Shown one piece after another: positions 33,887 through 44,595 of a stretch of 64,000 nucleotides of DNA. The DNA is from Pseudomonas fluorescens (GTDB taxonomy: Bacteria; Pseudomonadota; Gammaproteobacteria; Pseudomonadales; Pseudomonadaceae): assembly GCF_002022275.1 (NCBI RefSeq), contig NZ_MSDF01000016.1, forward strand, positions 126,301-190,300. Direction: 5' to 3'. Within the stretch, counting starts at the first letter, position 1. Each line of letters opens with the position of its first letter. The position numbers were made by a program, and so were the translations under genes. The notes under the pieces were generated by a model. That model did no database searches, was not told the origin of the DNA, and was given only the letters and a program-made list of their open reading frames with translations.

Positions 33887-34924
33887 ATGACTTACATTGC
33901 TGCCGAAAACCGCTATGAATCTATTCCGTATCGCCGCGTAGGCCGCAGTGGACTGGTGCTGCCTGCACTGTCCCTGGGCCTGTGGCACAACTTTGGCGAC
34001 AGCACCCCCATCGACACCCAGCGCGCCCTGCTGCGCACCGCGTTCGATCTGGGGATTAACCATTTTGACCTAGCCAACAACTACGGCCCGCCCTACGGCA
34101 GCGCCGAGATCAACTTCGGCCGTTTGCTGCGCGAAGACTTCAAGCAGTACCGCGACGAGCTGATCATCTCCAGCAAAGCCGGTTGGGACATGTGGCCCGG
34201 CCCGTACGGCCAGGGCGGCGGTTCGCGTAAATACATCCTGGCGAGCCTGGACCAGAGCCTGCAACGCCTGGGTGTCGACTACGTGGATATTTTCTACTCC
34301 CACCGTTTTGACGCCGACACCCCACTGGAAGAAACCGCCAGCGCCCTCGCCACCGCCGTGCAACAAGGCAAGGCGTTGTACATCGGTATTTCGTCGTATT
34401 CGGGGGTGAAAACCCGTGAGATGGCGGCCTTGCTGCAAGAGTGGAAGGTGCCGCTGCTGATCCACCAACCGGCCTACAACCTGCTCAACCGCTGGGTGGA
34501 AAAAGACCTGCTGGACACCACCGAAGAACTCGGTGCCGGGGTGATCGCGTTCACGCCGCTGGCCCAGGGTTTGCTGACCGACAAATACCTCAACGGCGTA
34601 CCGGCGGATGCGCGGGTGAACCGTCCGGGTGGTGGTTCTTTGCAGGCCAAACACCTGTCCGAAGCCAACATTGCCCACGTGCGCGCGCTGAATGATATTG
34701 CCCAGCGCCGTGGTCAAAGCCTGGCGCAATTGGCGCTGGCCTGGACCCTGCGTGATCCGCGGGTGACCAGCGCACTGATCGGTGCGAGCCGACCGGAGCA
34801 GATCATTGAAAACGTCGGTGCACTGAAGAACCTGAGCTTCAGCGCGGAAGAGTTGGCGGAGATTGATCGGTTTGCGCAGGAAGGCGGGATTAACCTGTGG
34901 GAAAAGCCTTCTACCGCTGAATAA
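33887..34924 (+). CDS. Aldo/keto reductase (YghZ-like)
   Basis: 345 aa. The start MTYIAAENRYESIPYRRVGRSGL has GAGAGGA 6 bases upstream. It is a TIM-barrel NADPH-dependent reductase. The catalytic tetrad is visible: Asp/Tyr in FDLANNYG, Lys in SSKAGW, His in FYSHRFD. IGASRPEQIIENVGAL near the end is the NADPH phosphate/adenine-binding motif. The closest recognised relative is YghZ/GprA, which reduces L-glyceraldehyde 3-phosphate and aldehydes in detoxification. It is cut off from the porin gene by a terminator and followed by a REPIN, so probably monocistronic. Confidence 0.88.
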   Translation: MTYIAAENRYESIPYRRVGRSGLVLPALSLGLWHNFGDSTPIDTQRALLRTAFDLGINHFDLANNYGPPYGSAEINFGRLLREDFKQYRDELIISSKAGWDMWPGPYGQGGGSRKYILASLDQSLQRLGVDYVDIFYSHRFDADTPLEETASALATAVQQGKALYIGISSYSGVKTREMAALLQEWKVPLLIHQPAYNLLNRWVEKDLLDTTEELGAGVIAFTPLAQGLLTDKYLNGVPADARVNRPGGGSLQAKHLSEANIAHVRALNDIAQRRGQSLAQLALAWTLRDPRVTSALIGASRPEQIIENVGALKNLSFSAEELAEIDRFAQEGGINLWEKPSTAE

Positions 34925-34946
34925 GCTGACACTACCGGTTCAAAAA

Positions 34947-35035
34947 TGTGGGAGGGGGCTTGCCCCCGATGGCAGTTTTTCAGTCACTGAAGCTGTGACT
35001 GAACCACCGTTATCGGGGGCTTGCCCCCTCCCACA
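34947..35035. repeat. REPIN, GGGGGCTTGCCCCCGAT subtype
   Basis: An 89-bp element with the arms TGTGGGAGGGGGCTTGCCCCCGAT/ATCGGGGGCTTGCCCCCTCCCACA, the only copy of this subtype in the window. It lies 23 bases after the aldo/keto reductase stop. Confidence 0.95.
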
Positions 35036-35081
35036 TTTTGATTTTCAGTGTGGCAAATTCACTGGGGTAGTACTCGGTCAA

Positions 35082-35185
35082 GGTGGGAGTCGGGCTTGCC
35101 CGCGATGCAGGCAGCTCGGTGTGTCAGTTACACCGCGGTGATGCTATCGCAGGCAAGCCAGCTCCCACACAAGCCAGCTCCCACA
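35082..35185. repeat. REPIN with duplicated tail
   Basis: A hybrid element: the head is the GGGCTTGCCCGCGATG subtype with one inserted base (GTGGGAGTCGGGC), the tail is the CAGGCAAGCCAGCTCCCACA subtype. AAGCCAGCTCCCACA is then repeated directly. It lies just after the tauD stop. Confidence 0.9.
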
Positions 35186-35203
35186 GTTGATCTGCGCCAG
35201 GCG

Positions 35204-36040
35204 CTAGACCGGGACGTCACCCAGAATCGTCGCCCGGTGCATCACCCGGCGCTGCGGCCGGTAATCATCCACCGCGTAATGCTGGGTCACGCGGTTGTCC
35301 CAGAACGTCACGTCGTTTTCCTGCCAGCGCCAGCGAATGGTGAATTCCGGCCGGGTCGCGTGGGCGAACAGCAGCTTGAGAATCGCCTCGCTTTCGGCCG
35401 GTTCCAGCTCGTTGATTTTGGTGGTAAACCCATCACTGACAAACAGCGATTTACGCCCGCTCACCGGATGCGTACGCACCACCGGGTGCGACAGCGGAGG
35501 GTTCTTCTTGCGGGTTTCTTCCCAGCGCGCCAGGTCTTCAGCCGTGTTGCCAAAGCGTTCCAGTGGAAAGGACTTGGTGAAGTCATGTGTAGCCGTCAGG
35601 CCGTCGAGCAACACCTTCAAAGGCTCGGACAGCGCCTCATACGCCGCAATCCCGCTGGCCCACAAGGTATCGCCGCCAAACGCCGGCAACAGCTTGGCGC
35701 TGAGCACCGCGCCGAGGGCCGGAGTGGGCAGGAAGGTCACGTCGGTGTGCCACACGGCGTTGTCACGTACGTCGGTCACGGCGGTGTCGAGGATCAGCAC
35801 CTCCGGCTGTTCCGGCACATTGGGGTAGATCGGGTGAATGTGCAGGTCACCGAAATTCGCCGCGAACCGCGCTTGTTGCTGCGGGTTGATCGGCTGGTCG
35901 CGAAAGAACAGCACCGAGTGTTTGAGCAACGCCTGTTCAATGGCGTCGCGCTCCTCAGTGTTCAACGGTTGGGTGATATCGACGCCACTGATCAGGGCGC
36001 CCAAAGCGGTGCTAATTGGCGTAACGGTCAAGCTGCTCAT
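35204..36040 (-). CDS. tauD: Taurine dioxygenase
   Basis: A 278-aa Fe(II)/2-oxoglutarate dioxygenase from [10 protein letters not shown] at 36040. It hydroxylates taurine to release sulfite and aminoacetaldehyde. The iron ligands are visible: H-x-D in VWHTDVTF, and the distal His in [12 protein letters not shown]. The arginine in RRVMHRATI binds 2-oxoglutarate. It is last gene of tauABCD, 11 bases after the tauC stop. Length and motifs match E. coli TauD. It is expressed in sulfate starvation in relatives. Confidence 0.94.
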   Translation of the reverse strand: MSSLTVTPISTALGALISGVDITQPLNTEERDAIEQALLKHSVLFFRDQPINPQQQARFAANFGDLHIHPIYPNVPEQPEVLILDTAVTDVRDNAVWHTDVTFLPTPALGAVLSAKLLPAFGGDTLWASGIAAYEALSEPLKVLLDGLTATHDFTKSFPLERFGNTAEDLARWEETRKKNPPLSHPVVRTHPVSGRKSLFVSDGFTTKINELEPAESEAILKLLFAHATRPEFTIRWRWQENDVTFWDNRVTQHYAVDDYRPQRRVMHRATILGDVPV

Positions 36041-36051
36041 GCTGTTCTCAC

Positions 36052-36888
36052 TCAATGTGCCTGGCCATGCCACGGCACCAGTTTACGCTGCAGGGCGCGC
36101 AGGCCCATTTCCATGGCGAAGGCGATCAGGGCGATCACCAGAATCCCCAGTACCACCACGTCGGTGACCAGAAATTGCGCCGCCGACTGCACCATAAAGC
36201 CCAGGCCGCTGGTGGCTGCGATCAACTCGGCGGCCACCAGCGTGGACCAGCCCACACCCAAACCGATGCGCACACCCGTGAGGATGTCGGGCAGGGCGCT
36301 CGGCAGGATCACATGGCGAATCAGCTGCGCACGGGTCGCACCCAGCGACTGCGCCGCGCGCAATTTGGCCGGGTCGACGGTGCGCACGCCGGTCGCGGTA
36401 GCGATGGCGATCGGCGCAAAAATCGCCAGGTAAATCAGCAACACCTTGGACAGTTCGCCGATGCCGCACCAGATCACGATCAGCGGCAGATAGGCCAGCG
36501 GTGGAATGGGTCGGTAGAACTCGATCAGCGGGTCGAGAATGCCGCGCGCGATGCGGTTGGAGCCGATGGCAATCCCGACCGGCACGGCCGTCAGCACGGC
36601 AAAGCCCAGGCCCAGGCCAATCCGGCTCAGGCTCGCGCCAAGGTGCTGCCAAAGGGTGGAATCCATGTAGCCCGTGGTCGCCAGCAGCCAGCCTTTTTGC
36701 AGCACGGCAGACGGCGGTGGCAGGAACAACGGCTCGATCAAACCGGTGGCCGTCACGGCCCACCAGATAGCCAGCAAGGTCAGCAACGTGAGCACGCTGA
36801 TCCAGCGCGTACTGATACTGCGGCGCACCGGAATCACCGCGTGCGTCACCGGCTTGGCGGCCGTGGCGGGAAGTTCGTAGCTGCTCAT
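36052..36888 (-). CDS. tauC: Taurine ABC transporter permease
   Basis: A 278-aa inner-membrane permease of the SsuC/TauC family. A cytoplasmic N-terminus of about 30 residues precedes the first membrane segment ([21 protein letters not shown]). The typical segments [37 protein letters not shown] and [24 protein letters not shown] (EAA loop) are present. The ATG overlaps the tauB stop by ATGA. Confidence 0.94.
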   Translation of the reverse strand: MSSYELPATAAKPVTHAVIPVRRSISTRWISVLTLLTLLAIWWAVTATGLIEPLFLPPPSAVLQKGWLLATTGYMDSTLWQHLGASLSRIGLGLGFAVLTAVPVGIAIGSNRIARGILDPLIEFYRPIPPLAYLPLIVIWCGIGELSKVLLIYLAIFAPIAIATATGVRTVDPAKLRAAQSLGATRAQLIRHVILPSALPDILTGVRIGLGVGWSTLVAAELIAATSGLGFMVQSAAQFLVTDVVVLGILVIALIAFAMEMGLRALQRKLVPWHGQAH

Positions 36889-37664
36889 GCGGACACCTGC
36901 CGTTGCGAGAACACTTTGCCCAGCACGTGTTCGCGGGTTTCGATAAAGCGCGGGTCGGACTTGATCGCCCGTGCCGATTCACCGGCGGCGTAGCGTTGGC
37001 CGAAATCCAGGCTCAGGCGTTCGACGATCTGGCCCGGGTTGGGCGCCAACAGGATCAAATCAGTGGCGAGGAACACTGCTTCTTCGATGTCGTGGGTAAT
37101 CAGGAACACCGGTTTGGCCGTGCGCCGCCACACTTGCAGCAGCAGCTCCTGCATCTGTTCGCGGGTGAAGGCATCAAGGGCGCCGAAAGGTTCGTCCATC
37201 AGCAACACACGCGGGTCGGCCGCCAAAGCGCGGGCCAGGCCCACACGCTGTTTCTGGCCACCCGAGAGCTGCCAGATGTGGCGGCTGTCGAAACCGGCGA
37301 GGTCCACCAAGGCGAGCATTTCCCGGGCGCGCACTTCACGTTGCGCCTTGGGCACGCCGGCCAATTCCAGGCCGAAACCGACGTTGGCCAGCACGTCCTG
37401 CCAGGGCAGCAGGGCGTCGTCCTGGAACACCACGCCACGCTCGGCGCTGGGGCCTTTGACCGGCACGCCATCGAGGGTAATGCGCCCGGCAGAAGGTTCG
37501 ACAAAACCGGCAATCAGGTTCAACAGCGAAGTCTTGCCACTGCCGGACGGGCCGAGGGCTACCAGCAACTGCTGGGGCCCAAGGTCCAGTGAAATGTCAG
37601 ACAGTACCGGTGCTGTGGCGCCTGGGTACTGTGCGCTGATGCGCTCCAGCTGTAGCAAGGCCAT
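36885..37664 (-). CDS. tauB: Taurine ABC transporter ATP-binding protein
   Basis: A 259-aa ATPase from [10 protein letters not shown] (37664), with GGGAG about 9 bases before it. Walker [10 protein letters not shown] is near residues 39-47, then signature LSGGQKQR, Walker [14 protein letters not shown] and switch ITHDI, the SsuB/TauB pattern. It follows tauA by 16 bases and couples to tauC by ATGA. Confidence 0.94.
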   Translation of the reverse strand: MALLQLERISAQYPGATAPVLSDISLDLGPQQLLVALGPSGSGKTSLLNLIAGFVEPSAGRITLDGVPVKGPSAERGVVFQDDALLPWQDVLANVGFGLELAGVPKAQREVRAREMLALVDLAGFDSRHIWQLSGGQKQRVGLARALAADPRVLLMDEPFGALDAFTREQMQELLLQVWRRTAKPVFLITHDIEEAVFLATDLILLAPNPGQIVERLSLDFGQRYAAGESARAIKSDPRFIETREHVLGKVFSQRQVSA

Positions 37665-37680
37665 CGCAATGAACTCCCGA

Positions 37681-38658
37681 TCAGTTAGTGATGAACTTGG
37701 CGCTGACAAACGGGGCGTAGTCCGGCAGCACGGCGTCAACCTTGCCTTGTTCCTTGAGGAACGCGGCGGTGTCGGTGACAGCCTTGGTGGTCGGTGCGCC
37801 CAGCAGGGTCACTTGGTCAGCGGCCAGTGGGTAAACGTTGCCTTGCAGCAGCAATGGGATGTCACTGGCTTTGGCGCCGGAGAGCTTCACCAGCTTGTCG
37901 ATATTGGTTTTATCGGCGATCCACGCTTGTGGGTCTTTGCGGTAGGCGGCGTAGGCATCCAGCGTTACTTTGGCGAAAGCGCTGACAATTTCCGGGTGCT
38001 TCTCGGCAAAATCCTTACGCACGATCCACGCATCGAAGGTCGGTGCGCCAAATTTGGCGAGTTCGCCGGAGGTGATCAGCACCTTGCCGTTCTCCTTGGC
38101 TACGCCCAGCGCCGGGTCCCACACGTAGGTCCCGTCGATATCACCGCGCTTCCAGGCGGCGATAATGGCCGGTGGTGCGAGGTTGAGGATGGTCACTTTC
38201 GAGGGGTCGATGTTCCAGTGCTTCAGCGCCGCCAGCAGGCTGTAGTGGCCGGTGGAGACGAAAGGCACGGCGATTTTCTTGCCGATCAGGTCCTGCGGGC
38301 TGTTGATCCCCGAACCGTTGCGCACGACTAGCGCTTCTGCACCGCCGATCTGGGTGGCGACGAGGAAGGTTTCTACCGGAACTTTGCGGGTGATCGCGGC
38401 GGTCAACGGGCTCGAACCGAGGTAGCCGATTTGCACGTCACCGGACGCGATGGCGGCGATGATGTCGGCGCCATTGTCGAATTTGCGCCAGTCGATCTTG
38501 GCGTGGGTGGCTTTTTCATAGGCACCGTCGGCCTGGGCGACTTTGGCCGGGTCCACGGTGGTTTGGTAAGCGATGGTCACATCCGCCGCCTGGGCAAACA
38601 AGCTGGCACCGACAAGGGACAATGCGGCCAAGAGGCGCAGAGGGGTAAGCAGTTTCAA
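37681..38658 (-). CDS. tauA: Taurine-binding periplasmic protein
   Basis: A 325-aa binding protein. It starts with TTG: an in-frame stop lies a few codons upstream, and GAGGAG is about 10 bases before the TTG. The signal peptide covers residues 1-24 (ending LFAQA). [37 protein letters not shown] is the usual TauA opening, and [41 protein letters not shown] is the ligand region. First gene of tauABCD. Regulation by CysB/Cbl is expected from relatives; an inverted repeat is present upstream. Confidence 0.94.
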   Translation of the reverse strand: MKLLTPLRLLAALSLVGASLFAQAADVTIAYQTTVDPAKVAQADGAYEKATHAKIDWRKFDNGADIIAAIASGDVQIGYLGSSPLTAAITRKVPVETFLVATQIGGAEALVVRNGSGINSPQDLIGKKIAVPFVSTGHYSLLAALKHWNIDPSKVTILNLAPPAIIAAWKRGDIDGTYVWDPALGVAKENGKVLITSGELAKFGAPTFDAWIVRKDFAEKHPEIVSAFAKVTLDAYAAYRKDPQAWIADKTNIDKLVKLSGAKASDIPLLLQGNVYPLAADQVTLLGAPTTKAVTDTAAFLKEQGKVDAVLPDYAPFVSAKFITN

Positions 38659-38798
38659 AGGGGAAGCTCCTCAATCAGGCGGCCGAGGGTCGGCGTGTGA
38701 GGAGACTAAATGATCTAAGAATACGAAAATAAATAACATTTTCGCATTAGCTTATGAGGAGAAAAGTGAAAGCTGATCTTCAGGCTGAGGAGAGCAAA
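38659..38798 (-). promoter_or_regulatory. tauA promoter region with inverted repeat
   Basis: CGAAAAT (38724-38730) and ATTTTCG (38738-38744) form an inverted repeat with a 7-base AT-rich spacer, in an otherwise AT-rich block about 70-80 bases before the TTG start. This is a reasonable site for a sulfur-starvation activator. Confidence 0.4.
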
Positions 38799-38885
38799 TG
38801 TGGGAGCTGGCTTGCCTGCGATAGCATCACCGGAGTATCACAGATACACCGAGTTGCTTGCATCGCAGGCAAGCCAGCTCCCACA
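38799..38885. repeat. REPIN
   Basis: An 87-bp element with arms TGTGGGAGCTGGCTTGCCTGCGAT and ATCGCAGGCAAGCCAGCTCCCACA. CAAGCCAAGCCCC follows, a degenerate second tail. It lies between gshA and the tauA promoter. Confidence 0.94.
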
Positions 38886-38915
38886 CAAGCCAAGCCCCAT
38901 AGTGGGCGTCAGGCT

Positions 38916-40499
38916 TTAGTTACTGATCGCCAGAATGCTCGCCTGGTAAGAACCGACAAACACATCAAAATCACCCACTTCGTTCTGCTCCAGCTCGGCC
39001 TGTTGCGCCAGCGATTTGCGCGCCAGTTCTTCAAAGCGCGCCTGCTCCTCGGCCGCCAACGGCTCACGACGGAAGTACTCGGCGTGCACTTCACTTTGAT
39101 GCAGCGAGAACTGCGCAAAACTCTCTTTGCGCTCGGCCATCGCCGCCAACACTTGTGCTGATGGGGTCAGGGACGAATCCTTGATCTTCGCCAGCTGGGC
39201 GTCCAGCGCCTGGCTGTGCTCGTTGATGCCATGGCTTTCATCAAGCAAAGCGGCCAACGGCGCGATCTGCTCCAGCAACTCGGTGGCCCATTCCTTCATG
39301 TCCACCGCCTGGCCCTGACGCTGCAACTGCAGGCCTGGGCGGCGTCCTTCCTTGACTACGCTGAGGAAGTTGGAGGTGGCGTTGCCGCATTCGTTGGCGG
39401 CAAACAGCGGGCTGTCGTTCAGCGCGCAGTACAGCAGGAAGGCATCAAGGAAGCGCGACTCGGGCAAATCAATGCCCATCGGCAGGAACGGGTTGATGTC
39501 CAGGCAACGTACTTCGATGTACTGAATGCCACGGGCCATCAGCGCCTGGATCGGCCGTTCACCGGTGTAGGTCACGCGCTTGGGGCGAATGTTGGAGTAG
39601 TACTCGTTTTCGATCTGCAGGATGTTGGTGTTGAGCTGAACCCACTCACCGTCCTTGTGGGTACCGACTTCGACGTACGGTGCGTAGGGCGTTGCCACCG
39701 CTTCGCGCAGGCTATCGGTGTAGCTGTCCAGATCGTTGTAGCACGGAGTAAGACCGGCCTGGGCGTTGCTTTGGTAACCCAGGTCGCTCATGCGCAGGCT
39801 GGTGGCGTAAGGCAGGTACAGGGTGTCGGCGTCCAGCACTTCAAGCTGGTGCGAACGACCGCGCAGGAAGCCTGCATCCAGGGCCGGCGATGCACCGAAC
39901 AGGTACATCAGCAACCAGCTGTAGCGGCGAAAGTTGCGGATCAGCGCGATATAGGCGGTGGACTGGTAGTCACGGTCAGTGCCGACGAACCCTTCGGTCT
40001 CTTTAAGCAGCGGCCACAGTTCTTCCGGCAACGAGAAGTTGTAGTGAATGCCGGCGATGCACTGCATGGTCTTGCCGTAACGCAGGGCCAGGCCCTTGCG
40101 ATACACGTACTTGAGCTGCCCGATATTGGACGTGCCGTAGTAGGCAATCGGAATGTCTTCCTCGGCCGGCAACGGGCACGGCATCGAGGGGCTCCACAGG
40201 TATTCGCTGCCGAGCTTGGTGTAGGCAAAACGGTGGATCTTGTCCAGGCTGCTCAGGGTGTCGGCCGGGTTGGGCAGGGCCGGAGTGATGAACTCCAGCA
40301 GCGATTCCGAGTAGTCGGTGGTGATCAATTCATTGGTCAGCGCAGCGCCCAGGGCTTCAGGGTGCGGCGTTTGCGCCAGGCGACCTTCACCGGTAACGCG
40401 CAGGCATTCACGCTCGATGCCGTGCAAGCACTGCTCTAGCAGGGAGAGGTGTTCGCGCTTGCCGAGCAGGGCCAGGCGGCGGTTGAGAAGTTCGCTCAA
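38916..40499 (-). CDS. gshA: Glutamate-cysteine ligase
   Basis: A 527-aa enzyme, the proteobacterial GshA length, when started at the TTG at 40499 ([21 protein letters not shown]). AAGGA is about 8 bases before it; the GTG five codons upstream has no [40 protein letters not shown] and [11 protein letters not shown] are the ATP- and glutamate-binding segments of the family. It makes gamma-glutamylcysteine, the first step of glutathione synthesis. No gshB is adjacent. The TTG start probably keeps translation modest. It is a sink for cysteine produced by the sulfur genes nearby. Confidence 0.94.
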   Translation of the reverse strand: MSELLNRRLALLGKREHLSLLEQCLHGIERECLRVTGEGRLAQTPHPEALGAALTNELITTDYSESLLEFITPALPNPADTLSSLDKIHRFAYTKLGSEYLWSPSMPCPLPAEEDIPIAYYGTSNIGQLKYVYRKGLALRYGKTMQCIAGIHYNFSLPEELWPLLKETEGFVGTDRDYQSTAYIALIRNFRRYSWLLMYLFGASPALDAGFLRGRSHQLEVLDADTLYLPYATSLRMSDLGYQSNAQAGLTPCYNDLDSYTDSLREAVATPYAPYVEVGTHKDGEWVQLNTNILQIENEYYSNIRPKRVTYTGERPIQALMARGIQYIEVRCLDINPFLPMGIDLPESRFLDAFLLYCALNDSPLFAANECGNATSNFLSVVKEGRRPGLQLQRQGQAVDMKEWATELLEQIAPLAALLDESHGINEHSQALDAQLAKIKDSSLTPSAQVLAAMAERKESFAQFSLHQSEVHAEYFRREPLAAEEQARFEELARKSLAQQAELEQNEVGDFDVFVGSYQASILAISN

Positions 40500-40713
40500 G
40501 TTGGATTCCTTCACGCGTCAGTCGCCCCAATATGGGGGTGGGCAGGACGGTCTACAAGGGTGAAGTTAAAACTGGCGTGATCGCCTGGTTTTGAGTCGAT
40601 TTGACTCGCTCTGAAAAAGCCGACTTCACTCCTTGAATATGGCTATAGCGCGGCGAGAAAATTCCGACGCTGTTGTGTCAGCGCCGAAATTAACTCAAAT
40701 CGAGGGCGGGGAG

Positions 40714-41097
40714 CTATAGGACAGCGAAGGTGCCTTGCGCTTTTGCGACCAGTTTTTCGTCCTGGTACACATCGGCTTCGACCACCAGCGTGCGTCTGCC
40801 GGCGTGAATCACCCGGCTGGTGCACAACACATCGCCGTTTTCCACGGCGCGGATGTAGTTGATTTTGCACTCGATGGTCGCGCTCTGGTGGTCGAAACCA
40901 TGGGAGCTGGAACAGGCGAGCCCCATCGTAATGTCCACCAGGCTGAAAATCGCCCCGCCATGAAGCTTGCCCGCGCGGTTGCGCAGGTGCGGCTCCAGGG
41001 TCAGGGCCACCTCGGCAACGCCTTCTTCAAGGCGTTGCAGGCGGCAGCCGATCAGCTCGCTGAACGCGCTCTGGGTCAAACCGGCCGGGATTTCCAT
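40714..41097 (-). CDS. Hotdog-fold thioesterase, PaaI/YdiI-type
   Basis: A 127-aa single hotdog domain. HLRNRAGKLHGGAIFSLVDITMGLACSS is the family core with the HGG motif; VENGDVLCTSRVIHAGRRTLVVEADVYQDEKLVAKAQGTFAVL is the second half. It probably hydrolyses an acyl-CoA; substrate unknown. The ATG overlaps the tex stop by one base (same strand), so it is translated with tex. Confidence 0.85.
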   Translation of the reverse strand: MEIPAGLTQSAFSELIGCRLQRLEEGVAEVALTLEPHLRNRAGKLHGGAIFSLVDITMGLACSSSHGFDHQSATIECKINYIRAVENGDVLCTSRVIHAGRRTLVVEADVYQDEKLVAKAQGTFAVL

Positions 41098-43427
41098 CAG
41101 CGTTTCTTCAACTGTTTGGCGTTGGCGAACAGCGAGGCCATGGCATTGTTGCTCGGCGCGGCAGCGGTGGTTTCCTTGCGCGGCGCGTCCGAACGGCCCT
41201 GCGATTGGCGCGGTGCCGAGCCTGGACGTGCGCCACGGGCGCCGTCGATTTTCTCGCCGGGGGTATCGCTCATGCGCATCGACAGACCCACGCGTTTACG
41301 TGGAATGTCGATTTCCATGACCTTGACCTTAACCACGTCACCGGCTTTCACCGCTTCGCGCGGGTCTTTGATGAATTTCTCCGAAAGCGCAGAGATATGC
41401 ACCAAACCGTCCTGATGCACGCCGATGTCCACAAAGGCGCCGAAGTTGGTCACGTTGGTCACCACGCCTTCGAGAATCATGCCCAGTTGCAAGTCCTTGA
41501 GCTCTTCGACGCCTTCCTGGAACTCGGCGGTCTTGAACTCGGGACGCGGGTCGCGGCCCGGTTTTTCCAGCTCTTGCAGGATGTCGGTGATGGTCGGTAC
41601 ACCGAAGGTCTCGTCGGTGTACTTCTTCGGGTCCAGGCGCTTGAGGAACGCGGCGTCGCCGATCAGCGAGCGGATGTCGCGATCGGTCTCGGCGGCAATT
41701 CGCTGCACCAGCGGGTAGGCTTCCGGGTGGACAGCGGACGAATCCAGCGGGTTATCGCCGTTCATGACGCGTAGGAAACCGGCGGCCTGTTCGAAGGTTT
41801 TTTCGCCCAGGCGTGCGACTTTTTTCAGTGCTGCGCGGGTTTTGAATGCGCCGTTCTCGTCACGGTGGGTGACGATGTTCTGCGCCAGGGTGGTGTTGAG
41901 GCCGGAGATGCGGGCCAGCAGCGCCACGGAAGCGGTGTTCACGTCCACGCCCACGGCGTTTACGCAGTCTTCCACCACCGCATCCAGGCCGCGCGCCAGT
42001 TTCAGCTGCGACACATCGTGCTGGTACTGGCCGACACCAATGGATTTAGGATCGATCTTCACCAGTTCGGCCAGCGGATCCTGCAAGCGGCGCGCGATGG
42101 AGACGGCGCCACGGATCGACACGTCGAGGTCCGGGAATTCCTTGGACGCCAGTTCCGACGCCGAGTACACCGAAGCGCCCGCCTCGGAGACCATGACCTT
42201 GGTCATTTTCATGGCTGGGTATTTTTTGATCAGCTCGGCGGCCAGCTTGTCGGTTTCGCGGCTGGCAGTGCCGTTGCCGATGGCGATCAGGTCCACGGCG
42301 TGCTTGGCGCACAGGGCGGCCAGGATGGCGAGGGTCTGGTCCCACTTGTTGTGCGGCACGTGCGGGTACACGGTGGCGTGGTCCAGCAGCTTGCCGGTGG
42401 CGTCAACCACGGCAACCTTGCAGCCGGTGCGCAGGCCCGGGTCGAGGCCCAGGGTGGCGCGCGGGCCGGCTGGCGCCGACAGCAGCAGGTCGTGCAGGTT
42501 GTGGGCAAATACGTTGATCGCCTCGGTTTCGGCGCCGTCACGCAGCTCGCCGAGCAGGTCGGTTTCAAGGTGGGTGTAGAGCTTGACCTTCCAGGTCCAG
42601 CGCACCACTTCACCGAGCCACTTGTCCGCAGGACGGTTCTGATTCTGGATGCCGAATTGTTGGCCGATCATGCCTTCACACGGGTGCATGGTGCCCGGCA
42701 ACTCGTCGCCGACCTTCAGTGCGGAGCTGAGAATGCCTTCGTTGCGGCCACGGAAAATGGCGAGCGCACGGTGGGACGGCATGCTTTTGAGCGGTTCGTC
42801 GTGTTCGAAATAGTCGCGGAACTTGGCGCCTTCTTCCTCTTTGCCGGCGATGACGCGGGCGCTGAGGGTGGCTTCCTGCTTGAGGTAAGTCCGCAGTTTT
42901 TCCAGGAGGCTGGCGTTTTCGGCGAAGCGCTCCATGAGGATGTACTTGGCGCCTTCGAGGGCAGCCTTGACGTCGGCGACGCCTTTTTCAGCATCGATGA
43001 AGCGTGCGGCTTCGGTGTCCGGGGTCAGCGACGGGTCGTTGAACAGGCCGTCGGCCAGCTCGCCAAGGCCGGCTTCCAGGGCGATCTGGCCCTTGGTGCG
43101 ACGCTTCTGTTTGTACGGCAGGTACAGGTCTTCGAGGCGGGTCTTGGTGTCGGCGAGCTTGATGTCGCGTTCCAGTTGCGGGGTCAGCTTGCCTTGTTCC
43201 TCGATGCTGGCGAGGATGCTGATGCGCCGTTCGTCGAGTTCTCGCAGGTAGCGCAGGCGTTCTTCCAGGTGACGCAATTGGATGTCGTCGAGGCTGCCGG
43301 TCACTTCTTTACGGTAACGGGCGATGAAGGGCACCGTGGAGCCTTCATCCAGTAGAGCGACGGCCGCTTCGACCTGTTGCGGGCGTACACCGAGTTCCTC
43401 GGCGATGCGGCTGTTGATGCTGTCCAT
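41097..43427 (-). CDS. tex: Transcription accessory protein Tex
   Basis: A 776-aa nucleic-acid-binding protein, standard length. The N-terminal helical part begins [23 protein letters not shown] YqgF/RuvX-like nuclease-fold domain is around 325-450 ([25 protein letters not shown]), helix-hairpin-helix motifs around 490-560 ([22 protein letters not shown]), and an S1 RNA-binding domain at about 645-715 ([31 protein letters not shown]). The C-terminal tail is basic and low-complexity. It acts at the transcription/translation interface and in stress tolerance and virulence in other bacteria. A good -10 (TATAAT) lies about 200 bases upstream. Confidence 0.95.
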   Translation of the reverse strand: MDSINSRIAEELGVRPQQVEAAVALLDEGSTVPFIARYRKEVTGSLDDIQLRHLEERLRYLRELDERRISILASIEEQGKLTPQLERDIKLADTKTRLEDLYLPYKQKRRTKGQIALEAGLGELADGLFNDPSLTPDTEAARFIDAEKGVADVKAALEGAKYILMERFAENASLLEKLRTYLKQEATLSARVIAGKEEEGAKFRDYFEHDEPLKSMPSHRALAIFRGRNEGILSSALKVGDELPGTMHPCEGMIGQQFGIQNQNRPADKWLGEVVRWTWKVKLYTHLETDLLGELRDGAETEAINVFAHNLHDLLLSAPAGPRATLGLDPGLRTGCKVAVVDATGKLLDHATVYPHVPHNKWDQTLAILAALCAKHAVDLIAIGNGTASRETDKLAAELIKKYPAMKMTKVMVSEAGASVYSASELASKEFPDLDVSIRGAVSIARRLQDPLAELVKIDPKSIGVGQYQHDVSQLKLARGLDAVVEDCVNAVGVDVNTASVALLARISGLNTTLAQNIVTHRDENGAFKTRAALKKVARLGEKTFEQAAGFLRVMNGDNPLDSSAVHPEAYPLVQRIAAETDRDIRSLIGDAAFLKRLDPKKYTDETFGVPTITDILQELEKPGRDPRPEFKTAEFQEGVEELKDLQLGMILEGVVTNVTNFGAFVDIGVHQDGLVHISALSEKFIKDPREAVKAGDVVKVKVMEIDIPRKRVGLSMRMSDTPGEKIDGARGARPGSAPRQSQGRSDAPRKETTAAAPSNNAMASLFANAKQLKKR

Positions 43428-43782
43428 AAAACCACCTGAAATTCTGAAAGCAGCTCGCAGGCCCGGAAAACAAGGCCTTGCGAGGCTGGTTGAGCGGCCC
43501 GACTGGCGCCGCTGCCTGGGTCAAGAGGCAGCCTATTGACCCTCGAAATCGAAAAAGTCACAGGGAACGGGTGAAAAAAAGCCCTGCGGCGAACGGGAAA
43601 TATCTGATGTCGCCCTTCGCAAAGGCGCCGCATTATAACCAGCGTTCTGCCCTTCGGGGGACCTCGCCGATGGTTGTAGGGCGCGGGTTGACTGGCACTG
43701 GAGGAAAAATCTGCTAACAATGCACACGGTGCGTATAACGGCAGCTACGCCATAATGCGCGCCGAGATAAGAGGAGCATCTA
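43428..43782. promoter_or_regulatory. Divergent tex-ompR intergenic region
   Basis: This 355-base gene-free region has on the minus strand a perfect TATAAT (plus strand 43632-43637), the likely tex promoter, leaving a leader of about 200 bases. That leader contains GGGTCAA...TTGACCC (43518-43542), an inverted repeat. For ompR, TTGACTGG near 43688 and CATAAT near 43752 are candidate elements without ideal partners. AGAGGAG lies before the ompR ATG. Confidence 0.45.
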
Positions 43783-44523
43783 ATGAGCAGCACTGCACAA
43801 ACTGCTGAAGGCGAAAAAATTCTCATCGTTGACGACGATCCGGGGCTGAGCAGCCTGCTGGAGCGTTTCTTCAACTCCAAGGGCTACCGTGCCCGCGCGG
43901 TGCCAAACACCGAGCAGATGGACCGCCTGTTGGGGCGCGAAGTGTTCAACCTGGTCGTACTCGACCTGATGTTGCCCGGCGAGGACGGCCTGACGGCCTG
44001 CAAACGCCTGCGCGGCGCGAACAACCAGATTCCAATCATCATGCTTACCGCCAAGGGCGATGAGCTGAGCCGAATCAAGGGCCTCGAACTGGGCGCTGAT
44101 GACTACCTGGCCAAGCCCTTCAACCCTGACGAGCTGATGGCGCGGGTCAAGGCCGTATTGCGCCGCCAGGCCCCAGCGGTTCCTGGTGCGCCGGGCAGCG
44201 AAGACGAAAGCGTCACGTTTGGCGACTACGAACTGTCGCTGGCGACCCGCGAGCTCAAGCGTGGCGAAGAAGTGCACATGCTGACCACCGGCGAGTTCGC
44301 GGTGCTCAAGGCTTTGGTGATGAACGCTCGTCAACCGTTGACCCGCGACAAGCTGATGAACCTGGCCCGTGGCCGTGAATGGGATGCTCTGGAGCGCTCC
44401 ATCGACGTGCAGATTTCCCGGCTGCGCCGGATGATCGAGCCGGACCCGTCCAAGCCGCGATACATCCAGACGGTATGGGGCGTGGGTTATGTGTTTGTGC
44501 CGGACGGCACCGCTACCAAGTGA
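43783..44523 (+). CDS. ompR: OmpR response regulator
   Basis: A 246-aa regulator. The receiver domain spans residues 12-128, with acidic pocket DDD (17-19), phospho-acceptor Asp61 in VVLDLMLPGEDG, Thr in MLTAKG and Lys in LAKPFNPDEL. The winged-helix DNA-binding domain runs from about 150 to the end (GDYELSLATRELKRGEEVHMLTTGEFAVLKALV). SD AGAGGAG. It pairs with the EnvZ gene 117 bases downstream. In pseudomonads it controls envelope, osmotic and virulence functions. The intergenic spacer is long and structured compared with the overlapping ompR-envZ arrangement of enterics. Confidence 0.95.
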   Translation: MSSTAQTAEGEKILIVDDDPGLSSLLERFFNSKGYRARAVPNTEQMDRLLGREVFNLVVLDLMLPGEDGLTACKRLRGANNQIPIIMLTAKGDELSRIKGLELGADDYLAKPFNPDELMARVKAVLRRQAPAVPGAPGSEDESVTFGDYELSLATRELKRGEEVHMLTTGEFAVLKALVMNARQPLTRDKLMNLARGREWDALERSIDVQISRLRRMIEPDPSKPRYIQTVWGVGYVFVPDGTATK

Positions 44524-44531
44524 CCGATGAT

Positions 44532-44595
44532 TTGCAGGGGCGGGCATCCTGGCGTTTGACTCCATGAGGGTCAACGGGATGCCCGGCGTCTGCAA
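44532..44595 (+). other. Stem-loop in the ompR-envZ spacer
   Basis: Nested inverted repeats are centred at about 44563: TTGCAG/CTGCAA at the outside, GGGCATCC/GGATGCCC inside, and TTGAC/GTCAA at the tip. There is no T-run after it, so it is not a classical terminator. It may be an RNA processing site, a stabiliser of ompR mRNA or a partial terminator that sets the OmpR:EnvZ ratio. Confidence 0.6.

Noticed and set aside
40500..40514. GTG start for gshA five codons upstream
   Set aside because: No SD in front; AAGGA fits the TTG at 40499 and gives the usual 527-residue protein.
41865..43355. Long plus-strand frame opposite tex
   Set aside because: It has no SD and no recognisable domain; tex is intact on the other strand.
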